Of a stretch of DNA of 64,000 nt, positions 9,441 through 21,728 are shown in pieces (position 1 is the first letter of the stretch; each line of letters starts with the position of its first letter). The position numbers and the translations under genes were made by a program. This DNA comes from Litoditis marina (taxonomy: Eukaryota; Nematoda; Chromadorea; Rhabditida; Rhabditidae). The notes under the pieces are model-generated. The model searched no databases and had not been told where the DNA came from. It saw only the letters and a list, made by a program, of their open reading frames with translations. The stretch spans positions 23,472,071 through 23,536,070 of the forward strand of contig OZ038434.1 of assembly GCA_964036275.1 (NCBI GenBank), given 5' to 3'.

Positions 9441-11240
9441 GTGGGACTTCTCGCGCTCTGGGTTGATAAAAAGTCTTGCGCTATATGTTAACGAGAACTG
9501 TCGCGCTCTATACTAAAGAGAACTTCAGCGTTCTATACTAAGGAAAACTCCCGCGCTCTATGCTAAGAAGAGCTTCCGCGCTCTATACTAAGGAAAACTT
9601 CCGCGTTCTATGCTGAGGAGAACTTCAGCGATCTATGTTAGGGAGAAGTCCTGCGCTCTATGTTAAGGAGAACTTCCGCTCTCTATGTTAGGGAGAAGTC
9701 CTGCGCTCTATGTTAAGGAGAACTTCCGCTCTCTATGTTAGGAAGAACTCCCGCGCTCTATGTTATAGAGACGTCTCGCCCTCTATGTTAGGGAGAACTC
9801 CCGCGCTCTATGTTATAGAGACGTCTCGCCCTCTATGTTAGGGAGAACTACCGCGCTCTATGTTAGGGAGAAGGCTTGCGCTCTATGTTAGTGAGAACTT
9901 CCGCTCTCTATGTTAGGGAGAACTCCCGCGCTCTAGGTTATAGAGACGTCTCGCCCTCTATGTTAGGGAGAACTACCGCGCTCTATGTTAGGGAGAAGTC
10001 TTGCGCTCTATGTTAGTGAGAAGTCCTGCGCTCTATGTTAAGGAGAACTCCCGCTCTCTATGTTAGGAAAAAGTTCTGCGCTCTATGGTAGGGAAAAGTC
10101 CTGCGCTCTATGTTCAGAAGAACTCCCGTTATCTATGTTAGGGAGAAGTTCCGCGCTCTATGCTGAGGAGAACTCCAGCGATCTATGTTAGGGAGAACTC
10201 CCGCGCATTACTTTTTGAAGACGAAAAAAGAAAGGAACTTCTCGCGCTCTATGTTGAGAATAAATTCCACGATCTGTTCTGAGGAGAACTACCACGCTCT
10301 ATGTTAAAGAGGAGTACCGCGCTCTATGTTAAGGATAACTACCGCGCTCTATGTTAAGGAGAACTACCAGCGCTTGAATGATAAAAAGCACATCCGCGCT
10401 GTATGTTAAAGAGAACTACCACGCTCTACGTTAACGAGAACTTCCGCGCTCTATGTTAAAAAGGAGTACCGCGCCCTAAGTTACGGATAACTACCGCGCT
10501 CTATGTTAAGGATAACTACCGCGCTCTATGTTAATAAGAAAAAACGCATTTTATGTCAAGCAGAATATTAAGAGAAATACCGCGCTGTTTGTTAAAGAGA
10601 ACTACCACGCTCTACGTTAAGGAGAACTTTCGCGCTCTATGCTGAAGAGAACTTTCGCGCTCTATGCTGAGGAGAACTTCCGCGCTCTATGTTAAGGAAA
10701 ACTACCACGCTCTATGTTAAAAAGGAGTACCGCGCGCTATGTTAAGGATAGCTACCGCGCTCTATGTTAAGGATAACTACCGCGCTCTATGTTAATAAGA
10801 AAAAACGCATTTTATGTCAAGCAGAATATTAAGAGAAATACCGCGCTGTTTGTTAAAGAGAACTACCACGCTCTACGTTAAGGAGAACTTTCGCGCTCTA
10901 TGCTAAGGAGAACTACGGCGCTCTGTGTTAAGGAGAACTACCGCGCTCTATGTTGAGAATAAATTCCACGATCTGTTCTGAGGAGAACTACCACGCTCTA
11001 TGTTAAAGAGGAGTACCGCGCTCCATGTTAAGGAGAACTACCAGCGCTTGAATGATAAAAAGCACATCCGCGCTGTATGTTAAAGAGAACTACCACGCTC
11101 TACGTTAAGGAGAACTTCCGCGCTCTATGTTAAAAAGGAGTACCGCGCCCTAAGTTACGGATAACTACCGCGCTCTATGTTAAGGAGAACTACCGGGCTA
11201 TATGTTGAAAAGCACACCCGCGCTCTATGTTAAAGAGAAC
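9441..11240 (+). repeat. 25-bp satellite array 5 (longest)
   Basis: About 1.8 kb of 25-bp units with several higher-order copies. A block around 10380-10560 returns near 11040-11170, and a block around 10540-10640 returns near 10780-10890. Confidence 0.85.
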
Positions 11241-11296
11241 TTTCGAAAACGAAAAAAGGAAGAAACATCTCGACGCAACCACCGACCTAGACTCAT

Positions 11297-11330
11297 CAAG
11301 GGAGGGACCCGGGCGTTTCGGTTTGCCTTG
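11297..11330 (+). repeat. H hairpin 7 (degenerate)
   Basis: Flank type b and the left half (CAAGGGAGGGACCCGGGCG) are intact, but the right half is replaced by TTTCGGTTTGCCTTG. The palindrome is therefore broken. Confidence 0.7.
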
Positions 11331-11725
11331 CTTGGTTTGTGTGTGTGTGTGTCCGGAATTCCTTCATTTTTGCACTTTTAGCCGGCAAATGGGCGAATTC
11401 CTTCACTATTGCACTTTGCAACTGGGGAGGCGTGGAAGCCGTGCTTTTTGCTTTTCATTTTGTTCCGAGATGAGAATGGTGGCGGTAGTGCTGCAATATT
11501 TTCGGCTACAATACTTTTAATTAATCGTATTTATCAATCAAAAGAGGCTGCAATGTACTGAAAAGGTGAGAATTTATTTTTAATTATGTGTTCGAATGAT
11601 TAGGTCAGTCTTCATGTTGATAATGTGTATGATATTGCTTACTTATTCTCTCAAAATCTTTTTTTTTGTAGTAAGGGGTATTGTATTCGTTGTGTATTTG
11701 GGTTGTGTGTATTCAGGAACAGTGT
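11331..11725 (+). repeat. U linker and module W, copy 3, with phantom intron
   Basis: Contains GGCTGCAATGTACTGAAAAG followed by GTGAGAATT. After 106 bp comes CTTTTTTTTTGTAG before TAAGGGGTATTG, that is donor-like and acceptor-like ends at 11566-11671. The same pair is conserved in copies at 32767-32871 and 39278-39379. Confidence 0.65.
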
Positions 11726-11728
11726 GAA

Positions 11729-11781
<53 letters not shown>
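11729..11781. repeat. GA microsatellite
   Basis: (GA)n of about 53 bp between module W and the 33-bp satellite. Confidence 0.9.
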
Positions 11782-11784
<3 letters not shown>

Positions 11785-11794
11785 AAAAAAGTTC

Positions 11795-13245
11795 ATTACT
11801 GTCTATATAAGCTCCACTGTTCCTATTTTCGTAGTCTATGTGAGCCCCACCGTTCCCATTCGGCTGTTGCTGGATTCAGTAAGTATAGTTGAGTTAAATT
11901 GAAGGGCATACTCTACGTGATACTTCTGATACTCTACAGTTATTTTTGCTGTGTATTTGAGCCCCACTGTCCCCATTTTTGCTGTGTATTTGAGCACCAC
12001 TGTCCCCATTTTGATGTCTGTGTGAGCCTCACTGTTCTAATTTGCGCTGTGTATTTGAGCCCCACTGTGCCCATTTTTGCTGTGTATTTGAGCACCACTG
12101 TCCCCATTTTGATGTGTATGTGAATTCCCAATGTTTCCATTTTGCTGTCTGTGTGAGCCTCACTGTTCATATTTGCGCTGTGTATTTGAGCCCCACTGTC
12201 CCCATTTTTGCTGTGTTTTTGATTCCCACTGTCCTAATTTTTGCTGTGTACGTGACTCCCACTGTCCCCATTTCGATGTGTATGTTAATCCTCAATGTTT
12301 CCATTTTGCTGTCTGTGTGAGCCCCACTGTTCTATTTTCGCTCTGTATTTGAGCGCCACTGTCCCCATTTTTGATGTGTATTTGATTCCCACTGTCCCCA
12401 TTTTGATGTGTATGTGAATCCCCAATGGTTCCATTTTGCTGTCTGTGTGAGCCCCACTGTTCTATTTTCGCTCTGTATTTGAGCCCCACTGTCCCCATTT
12501 TTGATGTGTATTTCAGCCCCACTGTCCCCATTTTTGCTGTGTATTTGATTCCCACTGTCCTAATTTTTGCTGTGTATGTGACTCCCACTGTCCCCACTTC
12601 GATGTGTATGTTAATCCCCAATGTATCCATTTTGCTGTCTGTATGAGCCCCACTGTTCTAATTTTCGCTCTGTATTTGAGCCCCACTGTCCTAATTTTTG
12701 CTGTGTATGTGACTCCCACTGTCCCCATGTTGATGTGTATGTGAATCCCCAATGTTTTAAATTTGCTGTCTGTGTGAGCCCCACTGTTCTAATTTTCGCT
12801 CTGTATTTGAGCCCCACTGTCCAAATTTTTTCTGTGTATTTGATTCCCACTGTCCCCATTTTGATGTGTATGTGAATCCCCAATGTTTTTGCTGTCTCTG
12901 TGAGCCCCACTTTTCCTATTTCGACTGTCTATGTTAGCCCCACTTTTCCCATTTTTACTGTCTATGTTAGCCTCACTTCTCCCATTTTAATTGCCTATGT
13001 TAGCTCCACTGTTCCCCTTTTCACTGTTTATGTGAGCCCCACTGTTCCCATTCTTACTGTTTATGTGAGCCCCACTCTACCCATGGTTACTGTCTATGTG
13101 AGCCTCATTGTTTCTATTTTTGCTGTGTATGCAAATCCTCACTGTTTCCGCTGTCTTTCTGAACCCCACTGTTCTTATTTTAGCTGTCTATGTGAATCCC
13201 CACGGTTTCAATTTTCGCTGTGTATTTGAGCTGCACTGTCTCAAT
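11795..13245 (+). repeat. 33-bp satellite array 4
   Basis: Variant units using GTGTATTTGAGCCCCACTG and GTGTATGTGAATCCCCAATG in alternation. This gives a higher-order pattern of about 130-200 bp with CATTTTGATGTGTATGTG as a landmark. Confidence 0.8.
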
Positions 13246-13249
13246 TTTT

Positions 13250-14300
13250 GAAATCTCGCGCTCTATGTTAGAGAGAAATCTCGCGCTCTATGTTAGAGAG
13301 AGATCTCGCGCTCTATGTTAGATAGAGATTTTGCGCTCTATGTTGAGCGGAACTTTCGCGCTCTACGTTAACGAGAACTGTTGCGCTCTATATTAAGAAG
13401 AACTCTCGCGCTCTACGTTAACGAGAGATGTTGGGTTCTATGCTGAGGAAGATATCTCGCGCTCTATGCCAAGAAGAAATTTGCGCTCTATGCTAAAGAG
13501 AACTACCGCGATATTAAGGAGAGCTGCCGCTCTCTACGCTGAGAAGACATTTTGCGATCTATGCAAAGGAGAACTCTCAAAGGAGAACTTACGCGCTCTA
13601 CGCTAAGGAGAACTTTCGAAAGCGAACTTCTGCGCTCTTTGCTAAGGAGAACTTCTGTGTTCTACGCCAAGGAGAGATATCGCGCTTCATGCTAAGGAGA
13701 ACTTCTGCAATGTTAAAGAGAGCTCCCGCTCTCTACGCTGAGAATTTTGCGCTCTAAGCTGAGGAGAGCTTCCGCGCTCTTTGCTAAGGAGAACTATCGA
13801 AGAAGAACTTTCGCGCTCTATGTTGAGGAGAACTTCCGCGTTCTATGTTAGAGAGAACTACCGCGCTCTAAGTTAAGGAGAACTGGCGCGCTCTGCGTTA
13901 TGAAGAACTGGCGCGCTCTATGTTAAGAAGAACTTCCACGCTCTATGTTGAGGAGAAGTTCCGCGCTCTATGTTGAGGAGAACTACCGCGCTCTAAGTTA
14001 AGGAGAACTGCCGTGCTCTATGTTAAAGAGAACTCCGGCGCTTTATGTTAAGGAGAACTCCGGCGCTCTATGTTAGAGAGAACTACCGCGCTCTATGTTA
14101 AAGAGAACTCCGGCGCTTTATGTTAAGGAGAACTCCGGCGCTCTATGTTAGAGAGAACTACCGCGCTCTATGTTGGAAAAACTACCGCGCTCTAGGTTAA
14201 AGAGAACTGCCGCGCTCTATGTTTAAGAGAACTACCGCGCTCTAAAAGGAGAACTGGCGCGCTCTAAGTCAAGGAGAACTGGCACGCTCTATGTTAAAAA
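13250..14300 (+). repeat. 25-bp satellite array 6
   Basis: Units with AACTACCGCGCTCTATGTTA. A doubled block of about 75 bp lies near 14036 and 14102. Confidence 0.8.
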
Positions 14301-14355
14301 CTTTTCAAAGAGGAAGGGAGGAAATTTCTCGACGCAATCACCGACCTAGACTCAT

Positions 14356-14395
14356 CAAGGGAGGGACCCGGGCGTAGCCCGGGGTACCTCCCTTG
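14356..14395 (+). repeat. H hairpin 8 (stem type 2)
   Basis: Flank type b. The 3' outer arm CCTCCCTTG pairs without mismatch with CAAGGGAGG. Confidence 0.85.
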
Positions 14396-14760
14396 TCCTC
14401 TATTATAAAGCGCTTATTTGGTTTGTGTGTGGGTTTGTAACAATTCACACACTATTGCACTTTTGGTCGAGAATTTGGAGAAATCACACAGTTTGCACTT
14501 TCCAACTGGAAAGGCGTGGAATCCGTGCTTTTCGTTTTTCATTTTCAATTGGTAGTGAGATGAGAGGTGGTCGATCACCGTTTTTTGAGGGGAATAGAAA
14601 ATGAAAACGAGTTAACGTGAGCTACGCGGCAAATTTTGGAAAAAGCCATTTTGTTCTACTGGCAACTTGGGAGGCGGCTGAGGTGCATTGAAACAGGTAT
14701 TTGTCGTTTGTTTTTGGGTAAATATCTCTCTTTGTGTTTCTCTTTCGCTTTTTTCATCAT
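14396..14760 (+). repeat. U linker and module X, copy 2
   Basis: Over 95% alike by eye to 7590-7930 in its first 250 bp. The conserved GCATTGAAACAG is followed by GTATTTG and GTTTTTGGG. Confidence 0.65.
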
Positions 14761-16393
14761 GTTCTCATGTTCGCCCAACTGTACCCATTTTTGCTGTGTA
14801 TCTGATTCCCACTGTCCAAATTTGTGCTGTGTATGTGAGTCCCACTGTCCCCATTCCGATGTGTATGTGAATCCCAAATCTTTTCATTTCGCTGTCTGTG
14901 TGAGCCCCACTGTTCTAATTTTCGCTGTGTATTTGGGCCCCACTGTCCCCATTTTCGCTGTGTATTTGATTTCCACTGTCCTAATTTTTGCTGTGTATGT
15001 GAGTCCCACTGTCCCCATTTTGATGTGTATGTGAATTCCCAATGTTTTCGTTTTGCTGTCTGTGTGAGCCCCACTGTTCTAATTTTCGCTGTGTATTTGA
15101 GCCCCACTGTCCCCATTTTTGCTGTGTATTTGAACCCCACTGTCCAAATTTTTGCTGTGTGGTTGATCCACCTGTCCCCATTTTGGCTGTCTATGTGAGC
15201 CCCATTGTCCCCCATTTTTGCTGTGTATGTAAGCTCCACTGTCCCCATTTTGGCTGTCTATGTGAGCTCCATTGTCCCCCATTTTTGCTCTGTATTTGAT
15301 TCCCACTGTCCAAATTCGTGCTGTGTATGTGAGTCCCACTGTCCCCATTCCGATGTGTAAGTGAATCCCAAATCTTTTCATTTTGCTGTCTGTGTGAGCC
15401 CCACTGTTCTAATTTTCGCTGTGTATTTGAGCCCCACTGTCCCCATTTTCACTGTCTATGTAAGCCCCACTGTCTATGTGAGCCCTTATATCCCCATTTC
15501 CACTGTCTATGTAAGCCCCACTGTCTATGTGAGCCCTACTATCCCCATTTCCACTGTCTATGTGAGCCCCACTGTCTATGTGAGCCCCTCTATCCCCATT
15601 TCCACTGTCTATGTAGCCCCACTGTCTATGTGAGCCCCTCTATCCCCATTTCCACTGTCTATATAGCCTCACTGTCTATGTGAGTCCCACTTCCCCCATT
15701 TTCGCTGTCTATGTAAGCCCCACTGTCTATGTGAGCCCCACTTTCCTCATTTTCGCTGTCTATGTAAGCCCCACTGTCTATGTGAGCCCCACTTTCCTCA
15801 TTTTCGCTGTCTATGTAAGCCCCACTGTCAATTTGAGCCCCACTGTCTTCATTTCCACTGTCTATGTGAGCCCCTATATCCCCATTTCCACTGTCTATGT
15901 AAGCCCCACTGTCTATGTGAGCCCCTATATCCCCATTTCCACTGTCTATGTAGGCCCCACTGTCTATGTGAGCCCTACTATCCTCATTTCCACTGTCTTT
16001 GTAATCCCCACTGTCTATGTGAGCCCCACTTTTCCCATTTCCACTGTCTATGTAAGCCCCACTGTCTATGTGAGCCCAACTGTCCCCATTTTTGCTGTAT
16101 GTGAGCCCCACTTTTCCCATTTTCGCTGTCTATGTGAGCCCCACTGTCTCCATTTCGCTGTCTATGTGAGCCCACTGTCTCCATTTTTGCTGTCTATGTG
16201 AGCCCCACTGTCTCCATTTTCACTGTCTATAAGAGCCCTACTCTCCGCATTTTGGCTGTCTATGTGAGCCCCACTGTCCCCATTTTTGCTGTCTATGTAA
16301 GCCCCACTGTCCCCATTTTTGCTGTATGTGAGCCCCACTTTTTCCATTTTTGCTGTCTATGTGAGCCCCACTCTACCCATTTTTGCTGTGTAT
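14761..16393 (+). repeat. 33-bp and 18-bp satellite array 5
   Basis: The first part (to about 15430) resembles array 4. The second part alternates one 33-mer with one 18-mer, giving a 51-bp higher-order unit. Open frames of 150-170 codons on both strands result from the unit length. Confidence 0.8.
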
Positions 16394-16402
16394 GGGAGAG
16401 AA

Positions 16403-16450
<48 letters not shown>
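16394..16450. repeat. GA microsatellite
   Basis: GA-rich tract at the right end of the 33-bp satellite, followed by about 170 bp with a few 25-bp units and the common pre-hairpin flank. Confidence 0.85.
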
Positions 16451-16451
<1 letters not shown>

Positions 16452-16684
16452 AAACGAAGAGACATAGAAAAAAGAGGGGGGTGGTGTTATTGGAGAACGT
16501 GAAAGAAGAAAGAGAGAATAGAAAAGAATTTCGCCTTTTATGGTAGAGAGAAGTCGCGCGCTCAATGTTAGGGAGAGATTGCGCGCTCTATGTTAGGGCG
16601 AGATGATTGAGAAGAACATTTGGATAGTAGGGTGAGAAATAAACAAATACCCCTAAAATATCTCTCGCCAGCCCGGAATGAAAT

Positions 16685-16727
16685 CAAGGGAGGAGGAGGC
16701 GGCTTTAGCCGCCGGCGCCCTCCCTTG
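16685..16727 (+). repeat. H hairpin 9 (stem type 1, outer arm perfect)
   Basis: CAAGGGAGG pairs fully with CCTCCCTTG. The change from CGGA to AGGA on the left of the inner stem goes with GCGA to GCGC on the right. H10 and H13 show the same pair of changes. Confidence 0.85.
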
Positions 16728-16974
16728 TCCACTAGTATAAAGCGCTAGTCTGGTGTGTTTGTGGGTTTGTAACAATTTCTCTGCACTTTTAGTCGAAAAT
16801 CAGAGGGAAGAGTGAGGCAAATAGCGTGAAAGAACGTGAGGTGGATGGATTCCATTTCTATTTCCAAGTGAATATGAATCGGCTGCAGCTGCAAATTGAC
16901 GAATTGAGCAATAGATTTGTTCATTCAAGTTAAACAAATTGGCGTTAATGTCACGTGGGACAAGCGGAGTACAC
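16728..16974 (+). repeat. U linker (long form)
   Basis: Full-length copy of the long linker. It keeps the uninterrupted TTAAACAAATTGGCGTTA, the paralogous empty site for the BEL/Pao insertion. Confidence 0.8.
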
Positions 16975-18490
16975 GCGCCCCATGTTAAGAAAAACTTCCG
17001 CGCTCTATGTTAGGGAGAAATTTTGCGCTCTGTGCTAGGGAATAGTTCCGCGCTCTATGTTAGGGAGAACTTCCGCGCTCTATGTTAAGGAGAAGTTTTG
17101 CACTCTATGTTAAGAAAAACTCCCGCGCTCTATGTTAAGAAAAACTTTCGCGCTCTATGTTTAGGAGAACTTTCGCGCTCTATGTTAGGGAGAACTCCCG
17201 CGCCCCATGTTAAGAAAAACTTCCGCGCTCTATGTTAAGGAGAAGTTTTGCACTCTATGTTAGGGAGAACTTACGCGCTCTATGGTATAGAGAAATTTCG
17301 CGCTCTATGTTAAGGAGAACTCTGGCGCTGCGGTTAAGAAAAACTTCCGCGCTCTCTGTTAGGGAGAACTCCCGCGCCCCATGTTAAGAAAAACTTCCGC
17401 GCTCTATGGTAGGGAGAAATTTCGCGCTCTATGTTAAGGGGAACTTCCGTGCTCTATGTTGGGAAGAACTTCCGCGCCCCATGTTAAGAAAAACTTCCGC
17501 GCTCTATGTTAGGGAGAAATTTTGCGCTCTGTGCTAGGGAATAGTTCCGCGCTCTATGTTAGGGAGAACTTTCGCGCTCAATGTTAGGGAGAACTCCCGC
17601 GCCCCATGTTAAGAAAAACTTCCGCGCTCTATGTTGAGGAGAAGTTTTGCACTCTATGTTAGGGAGAAATTACGCTCTATGTTAGAAGGGAGTTCCGCGC
17701 TCTATGTTGGGAAGAACTTCCGCGCCCCATGTTAAGAAAAACTTCCGCGCTCTATGTTAGGGAGAAATTTTGCGCTCTGTGCTAGGGAATAGTTCCGCGC
17801 TCTATGTTAGGGAGAACTTCCGCGCTCTATGTTAGGGAGAACTTCCGCGCTCTATGTTAGGGAGAACTTCCGCGCTCTATGTTAGGGAGAACTCCCGCGC
17901 CCCATGTTAAGAAACTCTTTTGCGCTCTATGTTAAGGGGAACTCCCGCGCTCTTTGTTAGGGAAAAATTTCGCGCTTTGTGTTAAGGAGAACTCTGGCGC
18001 CCCCGGATTAAGAAAAACTTCCGCGCTCCATGTTAGGGAGAACTCCCGCGCCCCATGTTAAGAAAAACTTCTGCGCTCTATGTTAAGGAGAAGTTTCGCG
18101 CTCTATGTTAGGGAGAACTTCCGCGCTCTATGTTAGGGAGAACTTCCGCGCTCTATGTTAGGGAGAACTCCCGCGCCCCATGTTAAGAAACTCTTTTGCG
18201 CTCTATGTTAAGGGGAACTCCCGCGCTCTTTGTTAGGGAAAAATTTCGCGCTCTATGTTAAGGAGAACTCTGGCGCCGCGGTTAAGAAAAACTTCCGCGC
18301 TCTCTGTTAGGGAGAACTCCCGCGCCCCATGTTAAGAAAAACTTCCGCGCTCTATGGTAGGGAGAAATTTCGCGCTCTATGTTAAGGGGAACTTCCGTGC
18401 TCTATGTTAAGAAAACTCCCGCGCGTTATGTTAAGGAGAGGTTTCGCGCTCTATGATAGGGAGAACTTCCATGTCCTGTGTTCAGAAAAG
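16975..18490 (+). repeat. 25-bp satellite array 7 with higher-order repeat
   Basis: A block beginning GCGCCCCATGTTAAGAAAAA and running through GTGCTAGGGAATAGTTCC returns near 16976, 17484 and 17726, and again at 29728 on the other side of the BEL/Pao element. Confidence 0.85.
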
Positions 18491-18524
18491 AAGGCCAGGA
18501 AGCTCCCGCCAGCCTAGGCTCAAA

Positions 18525-18567
18525 CAAGGGAGGAGGAGGCGGCTTTAGCCGCCGGCGCCCTCCCTTG
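18525..18567 (+). repeat. H hairpin 10 (stem type 1)
   Basis: Same compensated form as H9. Flank type a is diverged (CGCCAGCCTAGGCTCAAA). Confidence 0.85.
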
Positions 18568-18778
18568 TCCACTAGTATAAAGCGCTAGTTTGGTGTGTGT
18601 GTTTGTAACAATTTGGCTGCACTTTTGGTCGAAAAGCCAGAGTGATGAGTGAGGCAAATGGCGTGGAAAAAACGTGATTTGGATGGATTCCATTTCTATT
18701 TCCAAGTGAATATGAATCGGCTGCAGCTGCAAATTGACGAATTGAGCAATAGATTTGTTCAGTCAAGTTAAACAAATT
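18568..18778 (+). repeat. U linker, left half of interrupted copy
   Basis: A long-form linker interrupted by the retrotransposon. It resumes at 29483 (AAATTGGCGTTATTGTCACG) and runs to about 29530. Confidence 0.85.
18774..18778. repeat. Target-site duplication AAATT (left)
   Basis: AAATT directly precedes the TG of the 5' LTR and is repeated directly after the CA of the 3' LTR (29483-29487). Five base pairs is usual for BEL/Pao integrases. Confidence 0.9.
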
Positions 18779-19212
18779 TGTCTCGTAGACTCGATTAGCA
18801 TAACGTGTCTCGCACCACCGCAATTAGCATACCGAACGCGCACGTGGTCTGGACACGTGAATAGTATAAAAGGATAGAAGTCGGACGGTCGGGACGCGTC
18901 GCTTCTGATCTCATTGTGGAGATACTCTTACCTTCTCACCTTTGTTATGTTCTGGTCCCAGACTCTCTTATAGAGTCTTATTTGTTGTTGTATGATATTT
19001 GCCTTAGTTATATGAACCTTTGTGTAAACCAAGTGTCCTGTCATAATATCTAGGTTATAACCTAGCGTTGTATCAAACTACAAAGAGTTGAAAACTATAT
19101 CAAACTCCGGTTAGAGTTATATCGAGTAAAATACTTTATTCCAAGTGACAATAATACCGCGTGGCAATAGTCTTGTAATAGTAATAGGCAGTTCTCCACT
19201 GACTGTCGAACA
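18779..19212 (+). repeat. 5' LTR (434 bp)
   Basis: TG...CA ends. TATAAAAGG at 18865-18873 is a likely core promoter. A CACGTG lies at 18841. The sequence is the same as the 3' LTR at every position I compared. Confidence 0.95.
18865..18872 (+). promoter_or_regulatory. LTR TATA box
   Basis: TATAAAAG in the 5' LTR, with transcription expected to start some 25-35 bp downstream near CGGGACGCGTCGCTTC. Its duplicate in the 3' LTR is at 29135. Confidence 0.6.
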
Positions 19213-19227
19213 TGGTGCATCGGCCGG
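19213..19227 (+). other. Primer binding site, tRNA-Gly type
   Basis: TGGTGCATCGGCCGG begins at the base after the LTR. It is the reverse complement of the 3' end of eukaryotic tRNA-Gly(GCC), CCGGCCGATGCA plus CCA. tRNA-Gly priming is known for several BEL/Pao elements. Confidence 0.85.
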
Positions 19228-20663
19228 AGTAATTAACCAGCCGCTCATCCACTTTATTCATTCCAAACTATGGTGTATAGTCCCGTTCAGTCCACAATAT
19301 TTCACTTTATTCCTGAGTGTTCACTTAGAGTTTAATAGCAGTACAAGTGGGTTAAATTTGTACTGAAATACCCTGGTAAAGTCCAACCTTTGGTAAGTTG
19401 GCGAGGAGCTAATTAGCGATGTAAACGTCCTGAACCCAATTGAATCTCCCGGATGACCTTTTGTAGTGGAAACCCAATTTGACATCCACACATTTTTTTG
19501 AGCCCAGGACTCCCAGCATACGGGACCACGCAGAACGGCTGCGGTATGCACGCGAAATGGGAAGTTCGCGCTGTGGTGAGGCCGGTAGACAGCCACAGAT
19601 GAAGGAAAAATAATTAGTCTGGTACGGATAGGCAAGAGGCGTAGTTTCGGGTGTTAGGAAACGTAGCGTGAGCCACCACTCCCATTGGATCCGTAATCTA
19701 TTAACTCTAAGTAAACCACAGAATTCAGCGACAATGTTGTGAACCTGATCACTTAAGTAATATTTTTGTTTAGGCCTTGTTTATATGTTGGTTCAAATCC
19801 TAACGAGAGGATTATAATACAATGATTGCACCTTTCGGTATTCATATTTGTTCGTATATACTCAATTGCATCGCATCACTACTCACCAAGTACTAGAGAA
19901 CACACAATTCAATTTGCCATTAGCATCTCCACTCACTATAGAACAACAAACCCAATTGACCTCTTATCGCTACACCTATCCGAGACACACATACATTCAT
20001 TGTTAGCCACTCTCAGTCTCATTCCCTCAACCAACTTGTATTTTTGCGATATATAGTTATTAAAATAGGAAAAATACTCGTTTCTTGGTAACGTCTATTC
20101 ATTCTAGTCTATTTGCTATATTCTTATTACAACAACCATACAATTTATCTTGCACATGTTAAGAGCAATTATTTTCAAAGTATACCAATTTCATTTGTTT
20201 TGCAAATCACACAATGCAATTACTATCATAAACATTAGTATATTCACTTACACATCTCTCGCTCTCAATAATCCACTCCACGCCAATTGTAATATTTTTC
20301 GCATACCACTTTATTTATTCTCTGAATAGAAGCGGTTCCTTATTATTCGATTGCAGGTACCCACAGAAAGCAGCTATTTAAAGGATAGACCTCCCACGTA
20401 GCCCACAAAACCTCCCGCAACGAATACACAGGTAATACTCTAGATACCGTAGCTACCTACCGCGTTAGGTACACATTTTTTAGGCCAATTTCTCTTTTCT
20501 CGCACAAATTTCGTGTAAGGTGGTCGCGCAAACAATTTATTGTTACTTTTTCGCCCACAGTTATTATCATTGTGATATACAGCTTTCATTTTTATTGGTT
20601 ACTCTTTCTACCTTTGTGTACGCTTAGCACGACTCGAAAGGTCGTTTTAGTGCTCTGTTGCGG
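19228..20663 (+). other. Long untranslated leader of the element
   Basis: About 1.4 kb without a convincing gene. Donor-like ACAGGTAATACT (about 20428) and TGCAGGTACC (about 20355) and a late CGTTTTAG (20642-20649) raise the possibility of leader splicing. This is inference only. Confidence 0.5.
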
Positions 20664-21716
20664 ATGCCTACCTTGGCATCTACAAAGAATGCGCTGACCC
20701 GTCGATCCAACCTAACCACAGAATTACTCGAATCAGTACGAGCCAAACTAGACCCTAATTCAAGCCAAAGTACTGACCCACGAGATTTGCAAACTGAGCT
20801 TTTTGAATGTAAGGAACGGTTAGAACTTATGAGGAAACGTATTAAGGAAACTATTGATGACGCACGTAACTTTTATGACTCTTTTGATGATGACGAGTTA
20901 CGACGCGAACATAGAGGGGTAATTGAAAGCCACATAGAAGCGCTCGAACTCGATGAGGTCGAAACACATATTGATGATCTTCTTATTGAAATTACCATGT
21001 TTTCCAGAAGGCATGGATCCCTCTCCGTCCTCAGAACTCAGCAAGTCACAGAGTCATCCACGTCCAGCCATCAAACCACGACCAGCCAAGAGGCCAGACC
21101 ACCCAGCCCGGATTCCAGACCACCCAACCACATATCAACACGTACAAGGTCAGCTACCAGGAATTCTCGAATTTTACCTAGGAGTAATTTTGCTACAACT
21201 GAAACCGTGAACACCCCAGAACGTACCCAAATTTTGCCGTTAAGCAACTTCATGAACAATCGGGATGTTAGAGCCCCGGAAGGTCTATCAACATTTGCTG
21301 TGCAAAACTCTCCACCGGGTATTCCACCAAACAATAGCAATTTCTTACCTGCCTATCCTCAAAACCTCATTCCCAGTAGCAATGTACCAAACACATTTGC
21401 ACAGACACCTCCGGTTACTTTGCCTCAGTTCCAGTTGCAACTACCAAAACTGAATATTCCTGAATTTCATGGTAGAATGGGAGAGTTCCAAAACTTTTGG
21501 TCTATTTACAAAATTGCAGTGCACGAAAACAACCAATTACCCCCTTTACACAAATTTATGCTTTTGAAATCATTACTGAAAGGTGATGCAGCTCTGGTAA
21601 TTAGCGGCATTCCACTCACAGATACTATGTATCGAAAAGCAGTCGCACTAATTGAGGAAAGGTTCAATAATGCCATTTCTAGCAGAACCTCCATTCTACA
21701 AGCCATACGAATTTAA
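20664..21716 (+). pseudogene. BEL/Pao gag, N-terminal part (ends at in-frame TAA)
   Basis: 350 codons from the ATG at 20664; an upstream TTG in frame is not a likely start. The N-terminal third is charged and helical. A Ser/Pro/Thr-rich linker follows, then near residue 255 a region LPKLNIPEFHG...FWSIYK that matches the DUF1759 Gag domain of BEL/Pao elements. The TAA at 21714 cuts this domain, and the same frame continues with DUF1759-like sequence beyond it. The stop is therefore a nonsense mutation, or less likely a readthrough site. The domain should form the structural shell of the particle. Confidence 0.85.
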
Positions 21717-21728
21717 CCTGTAGCCAGC